Positions 1 to 8,685 of a stretch of 38,457 nt of DNA are shown piece by piece. Source of the stretch: a virus. Every line of letters begins with the position of its first letter. Position 1 is the stretch's first letter. The notes under the pieces are model-generated. The model saw nothing but the letters and a program-made list of their open reading frames with translations. It had not been told where the DNA came from and did no database searches. A program made the position numbers and the translations under genes. The stretch lies in the IMG/VR virus record IMGVR_UViG_3300048839_001360, positions 1 to 38,457 of that record. One strand, written 5' to 3'.

Positions 1-273
1 GTCCTCCAGGCAATCAGCCACGGTCGCCGGATCGACATCCTCCACGCGGATGTCGGCCGCCTTGCCGTACAGGTGTTGACTGTCGGCAGCCCCGCCCACC
101 AAGGCGTTGTGCATTTTACAGCGGCACCCACTGATTACCGTGATTCGGTTTCCGCGCAATGATAGGCGCAAATCTTCGAGCACGCGGATCAACTCGGCGT
201 CCACCGTGTTGGTACCGCAGCCGCATTTGCACACGAATTCGCTACGGTCGAAATGGTCGCTCAAATTTCCCAT
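1..273 (-). CDS. Peptidase M15 family endolysin (partial, runs off left edge)
   Basis: The frame is open from an ATG at 273 to base 1, giving 91 codons with no stop, so only the N-terminal part is in the window. The start follows a strong GGAGG six bases upstream. The protein reads FVCKCGCG near residue 13, then a VISGCRC segment, HNALVGGA and SQHLYGKAADI around residues 76-86. This is the pattern of the M15_3 (D-Ala-D-Ala carboxypeptidase-like) family, zinc peptidases that cut peptide crosslinks of peptidoglycan. The His and Asp of SQHLYGKAADI fit the first two zinc ligands; the usual C-terminal His lies beyond the edge. It follows the holin-like gene, so it is most likely the phage endolysin. 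The cysteines near the N-terminus are common in this family. Family is fairly sure; the lytic role is inferred from position. Confidence 0.85.
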   Translation of the reverse strand, partial: MGNLSDHFDRSEFVCKCGCGTNTVDAELIRVLEDLRLSLRGNRITVISGCRCKMHNALVGGAADSQHLYGKAADIRVEDVDPATVADCLED

Positions 274-280
274 GGAAACC

Positions 281-323
281 TCCATTCATTGCATCGCATT
301 GCATTGCATTTTGTATTTGTATT
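281..323. repeat. Short ATGCA-type simple repeat between holin-like gene and endolysin
   Basis: The 53-bp gap between the membrane protein gene and the endolysin contains iterated CATTG/CATTC units (cattcattgcatcgcattg and onward). On the coding strand these read as repeated AATGC/AATGA units just before the endolysin ribosome-binding site. They may be slippage-derived and could vary the spacing to the Shine-Dalgarno. No other signal is seen here. Confidence 0.5.
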
Positions 324-326
324 CTT

Positions 327-743
327 CTACTCGCCAATCTTTTCGATCCCGGCCTTGATCCAGCGCCAAAAACCGGAATCTGTTATTTTCAACACGACAC
401 CGACCACGGCCACGACAACGACGCCAAGAACGATGTTGCCAGTCTTGTCCCGCGCCGTCCGCCACCGCCTGACAAACCGCATGTCCTCCTGAATAGCGTC
501 GTCGGTAAGCAGGATCTCAATTTTCCTGATGGTTCTCATTGAACTGCGAAATAGCTCGATCCCGCGGCCGTATCCATCTTCTCCACCCCCGCCAACGTCC
601 TTGATGCAACCCATGAAATGGGACAGTTCCGGGACGGCCTTTTCGGAAAGGCCGCACGGGGGACGGGCCGCGTATCCGACGATGGCCGCGTCAACGGCTT
701 GGCGGATGATGGACTGGATCTGGTCGTCGGTTATTTCGGGCAT
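327..743 (-). CDS. Single-span membrane protein, holin-like candidate
   Basis: 138 aa with an AAGGAT Shine-Dalgarno ahead of the ATG. The N-terminal third carries the motifs RPPCGLS and GCIKDVGGGG (about residues 28-54), followed by a charged helical region. A strongly hydrophobic valine-rich segment lies at about residues 106-122, and the C-terminus is SGFWRWIKAGIEKIGE. A cytoplasmic domain, one transmembrane helix and a short basic tail, placed immediately before the M15 endolysin, suggest a holin or lysis accessory protein. That role is an inference from position. The protein is clearly paralogous to the product at 19600-19977, which shares the PPCGLS, GCIKD-GGGG and GFW-W-KAG-I motifs but sits among connector genes. 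A membrane-anchored structural or superinfection role is therefore also possible. Confidence 0.6.
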   Translation of the reverse strand: MPEITDDQIQSIIRQAVDAAIVGYAARPPCGLSEKAVPELSHFMGCIKDVGGGGEDGYGRGIELFRSSMRTIRKIEILLTDDAIQEDMRFVRRWRTARDKTGNIVLGVVVVAVVGVVLKITDSGFWRWIKAGIEKIGE

Positions 744-786
744 TTTTTCAGATCCTTTAAAATCTTATTTTTCGAGCGGATTTCGG

Positions 787-1932
787 TCATATTTCCGCGT
801 CCGCTTCAATGTAACCAGAACTGGAAAATTCCACATAGGCCGCGGCGTCCGCCGCGCTGGATTTGGCGATCAACCGAGCGCCATCCACGGTTGGCATGTT
901 GACCCAGATCTCAGAAAACGAGTGCAGGGTTTCGCCATCAAAATCCATCGTGGGGGTGTCGCGCATGGTCACGGGAAATTTGATCGGCCAGCTCGCGTAC
1001 TGATCGGCGGCTGTGGTGAACTGGGTAAAATGCCGACCCGGCAAACCGCGCCAAAAATAGCGCTCACAAAGTTGTCTTTCGGAACCGATGTCTCGGTGTT
1101 CGAAGGGAGTGGCGACAATGCCGTGCTCAAGCTGGATCATGGAGAGCTTGAAATCATTTGACGTCGAGTCCACACCATTGACTTGATTTGACGTTGCAAA
1201 GACTGCCCCGGCGCCCCATGTGTCTTTCGTTCCATGATAACTTGTCCCACACATCAGGGCAATTGTCAGGATCAAACCGGTTTGATGGTCGTATGCATAG
1301 CTGCCACTTCCGGATGTTCCGTCCACTTGAATCGTGATGGTTTTCTTTTCCCAGGTGTTGGCCGTAGAAACCGTGAACTCAGAAACATAACTCCGAGCCA
1401 GCGCCACGCTTGAAAGGCCGACGCAAAAGATTCCGGTCTTGGTTGATTTCACCCAAAAAGATATGGTGACATATCGGGTGCCGGAAAGCCCGAACCCGAA
1501 ACATGCCGCGTTGTGTCCTTCGATCTTTTGTGCGAGCACAAGTAGATCATCACTGGCAATTGACGTGTCGGCTGTTGTGATATCAACGTGCAGGCAATAT
1601 GGTGAATAATATCCCGCTTGTTCCGCTGTTGGTCCGTCCAGTGTTTTCTTGATGTCGTAAACGGATGCCCCAGAGTGCCATGCAAAAAACCGATCGGCCG
1701 AATAGTCTCCGCTGGCAGGCGATGTTATGGTGGTTCCTCTTTGCCAGGGGTTGGTGCTAAAATCCCCGCCGATAATTTTATTGCGAAACCCTTGCCTTGG
1801 GTTAACGAGCACGTTCCGGGACCCGGTCCCGACAAAAAACTGTTCGGCATCCGTGGTCCATCCCGGCTGGCCAGCGGCAAGAGTCGGTAGGTTTGCGATC
1901 AGCCCGCGTAAAAATTGGATTGGATTGGCCAT
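787..1932 (-). CDS. Tail fibre / receptor-binding protein with jelly-roll-like domain
   Basis: 381 aa. The first 45 residues (IQFLRG, PTLAAGQPGWTTDAEQFFVG) match the N-terminal motif of the fibre gene at 2339-3901, an attachment motif common in phage fibres and in the Mtd N-terminal domain. A conserved stretch follows (FRNKIIGGDFSTNPWQRGT, residues 49-67), then a beta-rich carbohydrate-binding-like region with ADRFFAWHSG and an AYDHQTG segment. The C-terminal part holds MIQLEHGIVATPFEHRD and ERQLCERYFWRG, typical of phage tail proteins with a jelly-roll receptor-binding domain. It starts three bases after the preceding coiled-coil gene ends, so the two are probably cotranslated. Its role in host adsorption is inferred. 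There is no C-type lectin fold or reverse transcriptase nearby, so no diversity-generating system is implied. Confidence 0.75.
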   Translation of the reverse strand: MANPIQFLRGLIANLPTLAAGQPGWTTDAEQFFVGTGSRNVLVNPRQGFRNKIIGGDFSTNPWQRGTTITSPASGDYSADRFFAWHSGASVYDIKKTLDGPTAEQAGYYSPYCLHVDITTADTSIASDDLLVLAQKIEGHNAACFGFGLSGTRYVTISFWVKSTKTGIFCVGLSSVALARSYVSEFTVSTANTWEKKTITIQVDGTSGSGSYAYDHQTGLILTIALMCGTSYHGTKDTWGAGAVFATSNQVNGVDSTSNDFKLSMIQLEHGIVATPFEHRDIGSERQLCERYFWRGLPGRHFTQFTTAADQYASWPIKFPVTMRDTPTMDFDGETLHSFSEIWVNMPTVDGARLIAKSSAADAAAYVEFSSSGYIEADAEI

Positions 1933-1935
1933 TAG

Positions 1936-2307
1936 CTACTCGCCCTCGGGCTCGGTTTCGAGTTCTTCGGTTTCAAGTTCTTCGAAAGCCTTATTGCTGA
2001 CAGCAATCATTTCGGACAATTTATGCCGTGCGGCGTCGCGCTCCAAGGCCGTTTCATGAACCTGTTTTTCAAGGTCTAAAATTCTGCCCGAAAGCGACTC
2101 GGCTTTTTTTGTCGCATCGATGGTTTTCTGCTCAACCGCTTTGAGCCTTGCGTTTTCAGCCAGAAGCTCTTTGCACCTTGCCGTGAGCATGGCGATATTT
2201 TTCGCCCTGTCGCGAAGCTGCACTTCTTTTTCGCCGATCATAAAAACCAGATCGTCGGTTGTGATGGAAGACTGGTTCTGGGGCTCGTTGACCTGTGCTT
2301 CTTGCAT
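1936..2307 (-). CDS. Small coiled-coil protein between tail fibre genes
   Basis: 123 aa from the ATG at 2307. A longer reading from a TTG at 2358 is possible but overlaps the preceding fibre gene. Residues about 20-105 are predicted continuous helix with heptad-like hydrophobics (MIGEKEVQLRDRAKNI, LLAENARLKAVEQK, ILDLEKQVHE), and the tail is very acidic (LETEELETEPEGE). Position between two fibre genes suggests a fibre assembly or trimerisation helper, but nothing in the sequence identifies a family. AAAGG lies about 12 bases from the ATG, which is a long spacing. Confidence 0.55.
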   Translation of the reverse strand: MQEAQVNEPQNQSSITTDDLVFMIGEKEVQLRDRAKNIAMLTARCKELLAENARLKAVEQKTIDATKKAESLSGRILDLEKQVHETALERDAARHKLSEMIAVSNKAFEELETEELETEPEGE

Positions 2308-2338
2308 TTGGCTTGCGACCTTTCTTTTCTGGTTTGGA

Positions 2339-3901
2339 TTACCAAGTACCGCCGTCAAGGGTTGAAACGTTGGTGAGAATTGTTCCGTTTTCCGACGGAA
2401 GTTCTATGTCGTAGTTTGCGGTAAGATTTGTTGCGTCCGACATGACTCGAATATAGTGTGACTTGTCTTCGTCATAGAATTTAACGGCTCCGCGAGAGCT
2501 GTTTCCGCCATAAGCCTGAAAGTCCTTGGCACGATGATCTGCCAGGATGCTTCCGGTATAGCTCATCGTTTCCAGGACGCCGCTGTTGTTTTTTAATGAT
2601 GGCCCGCTATTCCCTGAGTCGATCTGAAATGATGTTCCAGTGGTGCCAGTGTCGGTATTCTGAGAATGCAACCGGGCATCGTTGCCTTGGCAAAATTGCC
2701 CAGAGCCGGTTCCAAATGTTGGGGTTAGCGCTCCGGAAGAAAAACTGAATGCCGTGGCGTCGATGTTGACTTGGACTTTCTGTGGGCTTGATGCGTCGAA
2801 TTTCAGGCCGGCGGCAGTGTCGATGAGGGTGTCGACCAGTATGTTGCCAGTTATGTTTGGAAGCGTGTGGGTGCGATTTGCTGTCATCGTGCCAACGGTC
2901 AGGTCGCTGTAATACGTCCCGTCGGCGCGATAGATATAAACGTTTCCCGCATTCGAAATCCCATCGCCATATGCCCTGAGGTCCTTGATACCAATGGAAG
3001 CATTGTTTAGGCCATCACTGGCTGTTATGCGGACCCCGTTTACATCCTTGCCCAGTATTGGACCGTTACCGTCGGAGTCAATCTGAAACGATGGTGCGGT
3101 AGTGCCGGTGTCTGTGTTCTGGGAGTGTAACCGGCTGTCGTTGCCCTGGCAAAATTGTCCGGAACTGGTCCCGAATGTCGGCGTCAAAACGCCGGATGAA
3201 AAAGAGAATGCCGTGGCGTTAGCGCTGACGGCAATAGAATCAGTAGCGACGGTGATACCGTTACCGGCGCCAACGTCAATGGTGTCACCGGTCTTGGTCA
3301 GGCCGGCGCCGGCTGTAATCTGGCCGGACCCTGAAAACTGAACGAACGTGACCGTCGTGGACCCGAGAGTGCCGCCTGCGTTGACCGTGCAGAGCCAGCC
3401 GGTGTCGCCGGACGCCGTGCCCTGCTCAACCCAGGTATAGAGCGACACCAGTTCGTCCCAGGAGTCTGCGTCCGCTGCCCGTGCCCATGTGGACGCCGCG
3501 ACCACATAGATCCCGTTGTTGGCCGTTGTGGTCTGGTTTTTCACAAGGACTCGATCGCCTACGGATACTGCAACTCCATCGATCGTTTGTGTGCCGGAGA
3601 GCGTAATGTTCTCCGTGGTGGCGACCTTGACGCTGGCCTTGGCATCGATGCCCTGGATCAAATTGTCGACGTATTGTTTGGTGGCAGGATGCATGTCGCT
3701 GGACGGATCTGCATGCAACGTTAAAAATCCGGTTAGCGTCGACCCGGCAAGCTTTACGAAATCCGCTTCGCCGACAAGTTTGTTGGCGCTGCCTTGGCCG
3801 ACATAAAGCCGGAAAGTGTCAGTAGTCCATCCGGGCTCGCCGTCGTTTAGCGTCGGGATGCCGGAAGCCGTGCCGCGTTTGAATTTGATTACATTTGACA
3901 T
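2339..3901 (-). CDS. Tail fibre protein with internal duplication
   Basis: 520 aa after a strong AAAGGAG site. It opens with the fibre attachment motif (IKFKRGTASGIPTLNDGEP, then WTTDTFRLYVG), followed by a HPATKQYVD segment at about residues 71-79 that is typical of phage collar and fibre proteins. Residues about 93-195 form a domain with NITLSGTQTIDG, NNGIYVV and ADADSWDEL that is also present in the neighbouring fibre gene at 3914-4738. Two copies of a module beginning ATAFSFSSG and containing FCQGND-RLHSQNTDTGTT follow, at about residues 229-275 and 382-428. The protein ends STLDGGTW, echoing the LVDGGSWD end of the upstream fibre gene. It is probably a trimeric shaft with repeated beta elements. 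Confidence 0.8.
   Translation of the reverse strand: MSNVIKFKRGTASGIPTLNDGEPGWTTDTFRLYVGQGSANKLVGEADFVKLAGSTLTGFLTLHADPSSDMHPATKQYVDNLIQGIDAKASVKVATTENITLSGTQTIDGVAVSVGDRVLVKNQTTTANNGIYVVAASTWARAADADSWDELVSLYTWVEQGTASGDTGWLCTVNAGGTLGSTTVTFVQFSGSGQITAGAGLTKTGDTIDVGAGNGITVATDSIAVSANATAFSFSSGVLTPTFGTSSGQFCQGNDSRLHSQNTDTGTTAPSFQIDSDGNGPILGKDVNGVRITASDGLNNASIGIKDLRAYGDGISNAGNVYIYRADGTYYSDLTVGTMTANRTHTLPNITGNILVDTLIDTAAGLKFDASSPQKVQVNIDATAFSFSSGALTPTFGTGSGQFCQGNDARLHSQNTDTGTTGTSFQIDSGNSGPSLKNNSGVLETMSYTGSILADHRAKDFQAYGGNSSRGAVKFYDEDKSHYIRVMSDATNLTANYDIELPSENGTILTNVSTLDGGTW
2622..2760 (-). repeat. Direct repeat copy 2 inside tail fibre gene
   Basis: About 139 bp, clearly similar to 3081-3219 in the same orientation. 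Both encode ATAFSFSSG, then FCQGND-RLHSQNTDTGTT. The divergence includes many third-position changes, so this is an old duplication kept in frame rather than a recent slip. Confidence 0.8.
3081..3219 (-). repeat. Direct repeat copy 1 inside tail fibre gene
   Basis: Partner of the repeat at 2622-2760. The spacing between copies is 459 bp (153 codons), so the fibre carries two similar shaft modules in frame. Confidence 0.8.
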
Positions 3902-3913
3902 TTTTTAGCTCCT

Positions 3914-4738
3914 TTAATCCCAGCTTCCGCCATCAACCAGCGGGCTTGTCTCAATCATTACGACCCAGTCTATGTCGTCTGTTTCCAGGGTTCCCGTGGC
4001 GGCGATATCGCAAGCGTAAGTCTTGCTGCCGTTTGTCGTTCCGGCAGACACAAACACGATTGCACCGACCAACTCAGCCCAACTGTCCGCGTCGGCAAGG
4101 CGGGTCCATGTGGACGTTGAAACCGTATAGATCCCGTTTTCGGACGCGTCCGTTTGGTCCTTGACCAAGGCCGTGTCGCCATTGGTGAGCGCCTGGCCGT
4201 CTATGGTTTGCTCGCCCGACAATGTGATGTTCGCTGTTGTGGCCGCGTCGACGGGATCTTTTATGTTGAAGGCCGCGGCCGATGCTTTGGCAGCCGCCGC
4301 ATCGCGCCCAAAAACAACCGTTCCGCCGTCTTCCGTCCAAAACTCCGCGAAGCCGTTTCCAGAAGCCGCCCAGTCAGGTTCAGACCCGTTTACCCACGTC
4401 ACCGCTGCCGGCCAAGTGATCGTGTGGGCACCAGCATTTGTCAGCCGCACGGTCATGGATGACAAAATGCCGGAGGCTTCCCAGTTTGAGAATGTGACAG
4501 TGAAATCGCCGCCAACGGTGACGGAATGGTAGACGCCGTCGTCAAGGTCGAAATCCTCGGTTCCGGATGAGACGGTGCCGTGGGCTTTGACCAGTTCCGC
4601 CTTGCCCATGCGCCGGTTTCCGGACGTTGAGCCGACGACAAGCTCGTCCCTGGTTTTGTCGTGGCACAGCTTGCCGGGTTCCAGTTCCGGAATGTTAGCG
4701 GTGGATGCGCGGTATATGCGGACATCATTGAATATCAT
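3914..4738 (-). CDS. Tail fibre / tail-tip associated protein
   Basis: 274 aa. The start overlaps the stop of the J-like gene by ATGA, indicating translational coupling. The N-terminal part (IYRASTANIPELEPGKL, then ELVVGSTSGNRRMGKAELV) is a divergent version of the attachment motif of the two fibres downstream. A beta region follows (YHSVTVGGDFTVTFSNWEAS), then an alanine-rich linker at about residues 148-155. The C-terminal domain is NITLSGEQTIDGQ, ENGIYTVS, LADADSWAELVGAIVFVSAG, the same domain as residues 93-195 of the next fibre. It probably attaches fibres to the tail tip, with the shared domain as a structural collar. Confidence 0.7.
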   Translation of the reverse strand: MIFNDVRIYRASTANIPELEPGKLCHDKTRDELVVGSTSGNRRMGKAELVKAHGTVSSGTEDFDLDDGVYHSVTVGGDFTVTFSNWEASGILSSMTVRLTNAGAHTITWPAAVTWVNGSEPDWAASGNGFAEFWTEDGGTVVFGRDAAAAKASAAAFNIKDPVDAATTANITLSGEQTIDGQALTNGDTALVKDQTDASENGIYTVSTSTWTRLADADSWAELVGAIVFVSAGTTNGSKTYACDIAATGTLETDDIDWVVMIETSPLVDGGSWD

Positions 4739-7700
4739 GGATCGAGATCTCCGCAGTCAATCAGGTTGTTGAGGCACTCATCGTCAGCGTAGGCGTATGA
4801 CGACGACTCTGCGCCAAAGATATTCACCGAATACACCCATATGCAAATTGTCGCATTTGAATGGGCCTGGATTTCCTTTTCTCTTTTAGTCAAAAACACA
4901 TCAATTTTATTGACAGAAGACGATATCCTGGTCCACGGGAGTCCTGTTACGCTCGCTATAAAACTTCTGAGCTTCTGGACCGTTTTTAGCCAGTCGATGC
5001 CGTCAACACCATTTGGCGGAACACTCCAGTCTGTCAACGCACCAGGAGATGTGCCAAGTTTTTGAATGTTCAGCGTTCCAATCGTTGCCGTTTCATCGGT
5101 TGCAAGGGCTTCTATTGTGGCCGTTGGTCTTACCGCCGGAGTTGTTCCGGTGTCGAGAGCTCGAAGTATGTGATACGTTTGTACCGCGTCAGTGCCGGCG
5201 TAGAGAATAATCCTGCCTTCTGGAAACTCTGTTTCGTCGTCATAGTCCGACGCACCTGTATCCCAAATCACGGTCCCATCTGTTATTGTCCCGGTGAATA
5301 ACCACGACGGGGCCGGGTCATCGTCGCAAGTCGTTCCAGCCTGAATACAGGTGTAAATTGTCATGTCGTTTACTACTACCACGTCCCCAAGCTGATATTT
5401 CTGGTTTGAGACTCGTTGCACACAATATCGGATCTTGTACCCGTCCATAAAGGCCGATGCCACGGGGTCCCATGAAAACGATACCCCGTCTTCCAGCGAT
5501 ATGGGGGTGATCGTGCCGACGGCTGCAGGCGTGAAAGAGACCCGACACTCCACCCCGTCCTCGTCCCCGAATGGGTACCAGACCGTGTACTTGCCGCCGG
5601 TCAGGCGCACGCGCACCCAGAAATAATAGGTCCCGTTGTTCTCCAGCCCGGTCACCAGGTACTGCCCGGACCCGGTTTCGCCCACCTTGACGGCCAGCGC
5701 GCGGTCGTTGCTCGCCGACATCCAGATTTCCAGGGCCTCGAAGCTGGCCGTCTTGGCATAGGTGGCCTCGATGAGCACCGCAGAATCCTTGGCCGTGGCT
5801 GTCAGCGCCGTGGGGTCCCATCCGTCGTAGTCCAGCTCCAGCTCGTCGGCCATGCCCGTGTCGCCGTCGATCATGGAGGCCACTGCCACGGTCCAGTCCG
5901 TGTACGGCCCGCCGGCGCCGACCATGTCGTCATAGGTCACCGCCAGGCTGTTGGTGGGGCTGTAGAGGGTGGCGACGATCGCGCCGCCCGCCTCGATGGT
6001 GACCAGGTAGGTGTCGGTGCCCGCCACGGCCGTCCAGGTCAGGCTGTAGGCCCCGTCGTCGATGCTGCCGTCCAGGGCCAGGTCGGCCACCGGACCGGGC
6101 ACAACGTAGGCTTCCACGATGGCGTCCTCGGACTCCAGCACGGCGCCGTCGTAGGGGGTGATGCGAACGCTGATGGTGGTGGCCGTGGCGATGGTGAAAG
6201 CGTAGTAAGCGGCCGTGTCGTAATTGTCCTGCTCGATGGAGTACCCGGCGCCCTCATCGATCTCGATGCGCACCTCGGTGGCCGTGCCGGCCCACGAGGC
6301 CACGTAGGTGTACTCGCCGTCTACCACTCCCTGGTATTGCAAGGTGACAGATTCCAGCAGCTCGGTGGTGCCGGTGCCCGGAACCGTGCCGGGGTCCGCA
6401 TAGGGCAGGGTGCCGTAGATCGTGCCGCTGATGCGCACGCTGTTTTGCCCGTCCGGCTGGATGCGCGTAACACGCATGGAGGTGGTCTCGGTGGCGTCGA
6501 AAGCAAACAGGTAGCGGGCCGCCTCGCCGGCGCCGGTGGCCACCGTGGCCGTGCCGACCGGCAGGCTGCCGGTGACCACGTGCTCGTTGGCGGTGCGCTC
6601 CACGGCATACGGGCCGGCCAGGGCCGCCGCGGCGCCGGTCAGGTAGAGGATGCCGTCGGTCTCGTCGCCCCAGTCGATATCCTCGCTCAGAGTGATGGTG
6701 GTGCCGACTATGCTCTGGATCAGCCCGCTGCGCTGCCAGCCGTCGGCGGCCGGGATATCGATCATCACCCGCGCGCCGGGCAGCGGGATGAGCCCCTGGA
6801 GCCCGGTGGCAAACTCGACGAAGGACCGGTTCTCCTTGTCGTCGGCGTACATGTACATGCCGACCTCGTAGCCCTGCTGGCGCGAGGTGCAGCCGGTCAG
6901 CTCGACGGCGGCCAGGTTGGTGTCGCTGCCGTCCCCGTCGTAGCACTCGATGACCGTGTCGGACCAGGTATCGGCATCGACGCAATGGATCTCCACCCCG
7001 GTGGGGCTGTCGGCGGTGCAAATGGAGTGGGTGATGGTGAACGAGCCCTCGGTATAATCGTCGGCGGTAAACTTCATCGAGCAGGCCGCGTGGGCCACGT
7101 CCTGGATCAGCATGAACAGCCCCGGCATGTAGGGCACGCACAGCCCGCAGCGGCCCGCCGTGGCGCAGGCCTCCATCACCGAGGAGCGCGACTGGAAGCG
7201 GTGATCAAAATAGTATCCGGCCGTGCCCAGCGCGCCGCGCAGTGTGGACAAAGAAGCAAAATCCAGGAGGCTGTCCGCCTGCTGACCGCCGTTGGCATCC
7301 GTTACCATGTAGGCCACCGCATCCACGATGGAGCGCGTCGCCGTCAGGGTGGCCCCGAAGCCGGCGGCCTCCACCGGGTAGAGCTTGCGGGTGGCCACCA
7401 CGGCGATCTTGTCCACAATGGCCCCGGTGACCTGGGCGTCGGCCTTGACGCGCATTTCCAGGCAGGTGCAGTCGCCCAGGGCGGAAATCCACTGGTGCCC
7501 CCAGCCATAGCCGCGCACCTGGCCCAGGAAACAGGTGGAGCAGGCCAGCATGTTGTCGATATTGTCGTCCACCCCCTCCAGCTTCAGCTCATAGCGCCCC
7601 CAGCCGAAGGGCGCCGGGAGCAGGTAGCTGGCCCGCAGCACCTTGGGCGTGTAGGCGAAGCAGTGCAGGGCATTGGTGGCCAGGCCGGGATACGAGTACT

Positions 7701-8685
7701 CGATGATGTTGGTCCAGGACCCGTCCCCGGTCGGGCTGCCGTCATCGTCGATCAGCCGCGCATAGGGCTTGATCGACAGCAGCGCGCCGTGCAACCCCCC
7801 GCGCGGATCCCCGGAGCGCACGTAGAGGCCGGCGGGGAACTCGATGTCAAAACCGATCAGCTCGATCTGGCAGCCCGGCGGGCACACGGCGGTAATCAGG
7901 GGGGTGGTGTCGGTGGAGGCGTAGTTAAGCTTTTGCCCGGCCAAGTTCTCGTTGCTCCACACGCAGCGCGTGCAGATCGTGGGAGCCACGCCGGGACCGA
8001 GGATGGCGTAATCGGCGTCCTCGAGATTGTCCACGTCGGTGCTGTCGATCAGCACCCGCTCCACGTCGTACTCGCCCATGCCGATGATGCCCAGAAAGTA
8101 CAGGTACTGATCGGCGCCGGTGGATAGCGCGTTGGCGGCCCCGTACTCGACATAGGGTTTTTGCACCAAGTCGGGGTAGATCTTCAGCCGCCCGAAATGC
8201 TCGGCAAAGGGCTGACCGATGCGCGCCCGGTTGCCCTGCGCCGAGATGGAGAAAGGCTGATCGGTCGCCCCGATGGCCCCGCTTTGGCCCGGCTGAGATC
8301 CGGCCAGAAACCCGTTGAGCAGTTGCATGCCTCCCACGACGGCCACCGTCTGGGCCACGAACGCCACGCCTTTGGCCACGAACATGGCCGTTTTGAGCGA
8401 GACGCCGCCGTAGGCTACCATCCAGGCGGCCAGCTTGTAGACCGCCATGGCGATATACGGGCCGCCGGGCAGCTCCACGAAATGGCACACGTCATCCTGA
8501 GCCAGCCGCCGCGTGCCCCACTCGGCCCGCCCGACCGGCTCGCCGTTGACCAGCAGATAGTAGGGGCGGACAAAAGACAGCCCGCAGCGCGCGATCACCT
8601 CGGCGGGCGTCAGGCCGGGCTCGACATCCACCACCTTCCGGTCGGTGGACAAAATCAGCGGATTCCAGGCATGGATTACCTGCAT
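4735..8685 (-). CDS. Tail tip / host-specificity protein (lambda J-like)
   Basis: 1316 aa from the ATG at 8685, overlapping the NlpC/P60 gene by 10 bp. Residues 1-75 form a small ubiquitin-like segment (VEPGLTPAEVIARCGL, LVNGEPVGRAEWG), as in gpI/J-type proteins. A hydrophobic stretch at about residues 80-130 (MAVYKLAAWMVAYGG, FVAQTVAVVGGMQLLNG) precedes the body of a phage tail tip protein (IGQPFAEHFGRLKIYPDLVQ, YLYFLGIIGMGEYDVERVLI). Cysteine-containing segments and several fibronectin type III-like repeats follow between about residues 760 and 1120. The protein closes the tail tip, takes part in adsorption and DNA ejection, and is the last gene before the fibres. Family assignment rests on size, order and the N-terminal features. 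Confidence 0.85.
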   Translation of the reverse strand: MQVIHAWNPLILSTDRKVVDVEPGLTPAEVIARCGLSFVRPYYLLVNGEPVGRAEWGTRRLAQDDVCHFVELPGGPYIAMAVYKLAAWMVAYGGVSLKTAMFVAKGVAFVAQTVAVVGGMQLLNGFLAGSQPGQSGAIGATDQPFSISAQGNRARIGQPFAEHFGRLKIYPDLVQKPYVEYGAANALSTGADQYLYFLGIIGMGEYDVERVLIDSTDVDNLEDADYAILGPGVAPTICTRCVWSNENLAGQKLNYASTDTTPLITAVCPPGCQIELIGFDIEFPAGLYVRSGDPRGGLHGALLSIKPYARLIDDDGSPTGDGSWTNIIEYSYPGLATNALHCFAYTPKVLRASYLLPAPFGWGRYELKLEGVDDNIDNMLACSTCFLGQVRGYGWGHQWISALGDCTCLEMRVKADAQVTGAIVDKIAVVATRKLYPVEAAGFGATLTATRSIVDAVAYMVTDANGGQQADSLLDFASLSTLRGALGTAGYYFDHRFQSRSSVMEACATAGRCGLCVPYMPGLFMLIQDVAHAACSMKFTADDYTEGSFTITHSICTADSPTGVEIHCVDADTWSDTVIECYDGDGSDTNLAAVELTGCTSRQQGYEVGMYMYADDKENRSFVEFATGLQGLIPLPGARVMIDIPAADGWQRSGLIQSIVGTTITLSEDIDWGDETDGILYLTGAAAALAGPYAVERTANEHVVTGSLPVGTATVATGAGEAARYLFAFDATETTSMRVTRIQPDGQNSVRISGTIYGTLPYADPGTVPGTGTTELLESVTLQYQGVVDGEYTYVASWAGTATEVRIEIDEGAGYSIEQDNYDTAAYYAFTIATATTISVRITPYDGAVLESEDAIVEAYVVPGPVADLALDGSIDDGAYSLTWTAVAGTDTYLVTIEAGGAIVATLYSPTNSLAVTYDDMVGAGGPYTDWTVAVASMIDGDTGMADELELDYDGWDPTALTATAKDSAVLIEATYAKTASFEALEIWMSASNDRALAVKVGETGSGQYLVTGLENNGTYYFWVRVRLTGGKYTVWYPFGDEDGVECRVSFTPAAVGTITPISLEDGVSFSWDPVASAFMDGYKIRYCVQRVSNQKYQLGDVVVVNDMTIYTCIQAGTTCDDDPAPSWLFTGTITDGTVIWDTGASDYDDETEFPEGRIILYAGTDAVQTYHILRALDTGTTPAVRPTATIEALATDETATIGTLNIQKLGTSPGALTDWSVPPNGVDGIDWLKTVQKLRSFIASVTGLPWTRISSSVNKIDVFLTKREKEIQAHSNATICIWVYSVNIFGAESSSYAYADDECLNNLIDCGDLDP

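Noticed and set aside
787-3901. Diversity-generating retroelement at the fibre genes
   Set aside because: The Mtd-like N-terminal motif is present, but there is no reverse transcriptase, template repeat or C-type lectin variable region.
6337-8127. Long plus-strand ORF (596 aa) across the J-like gene; similar long plus ORFs at 12670-14616, 24587-26794, 27262-28512 and 29064-30434
   Set aside because: They are antisense to well-supported genes and arise from the strong GC third-position bias. Compositions are Gly/Arg/His/Ala-rich and no family motifs are seen.
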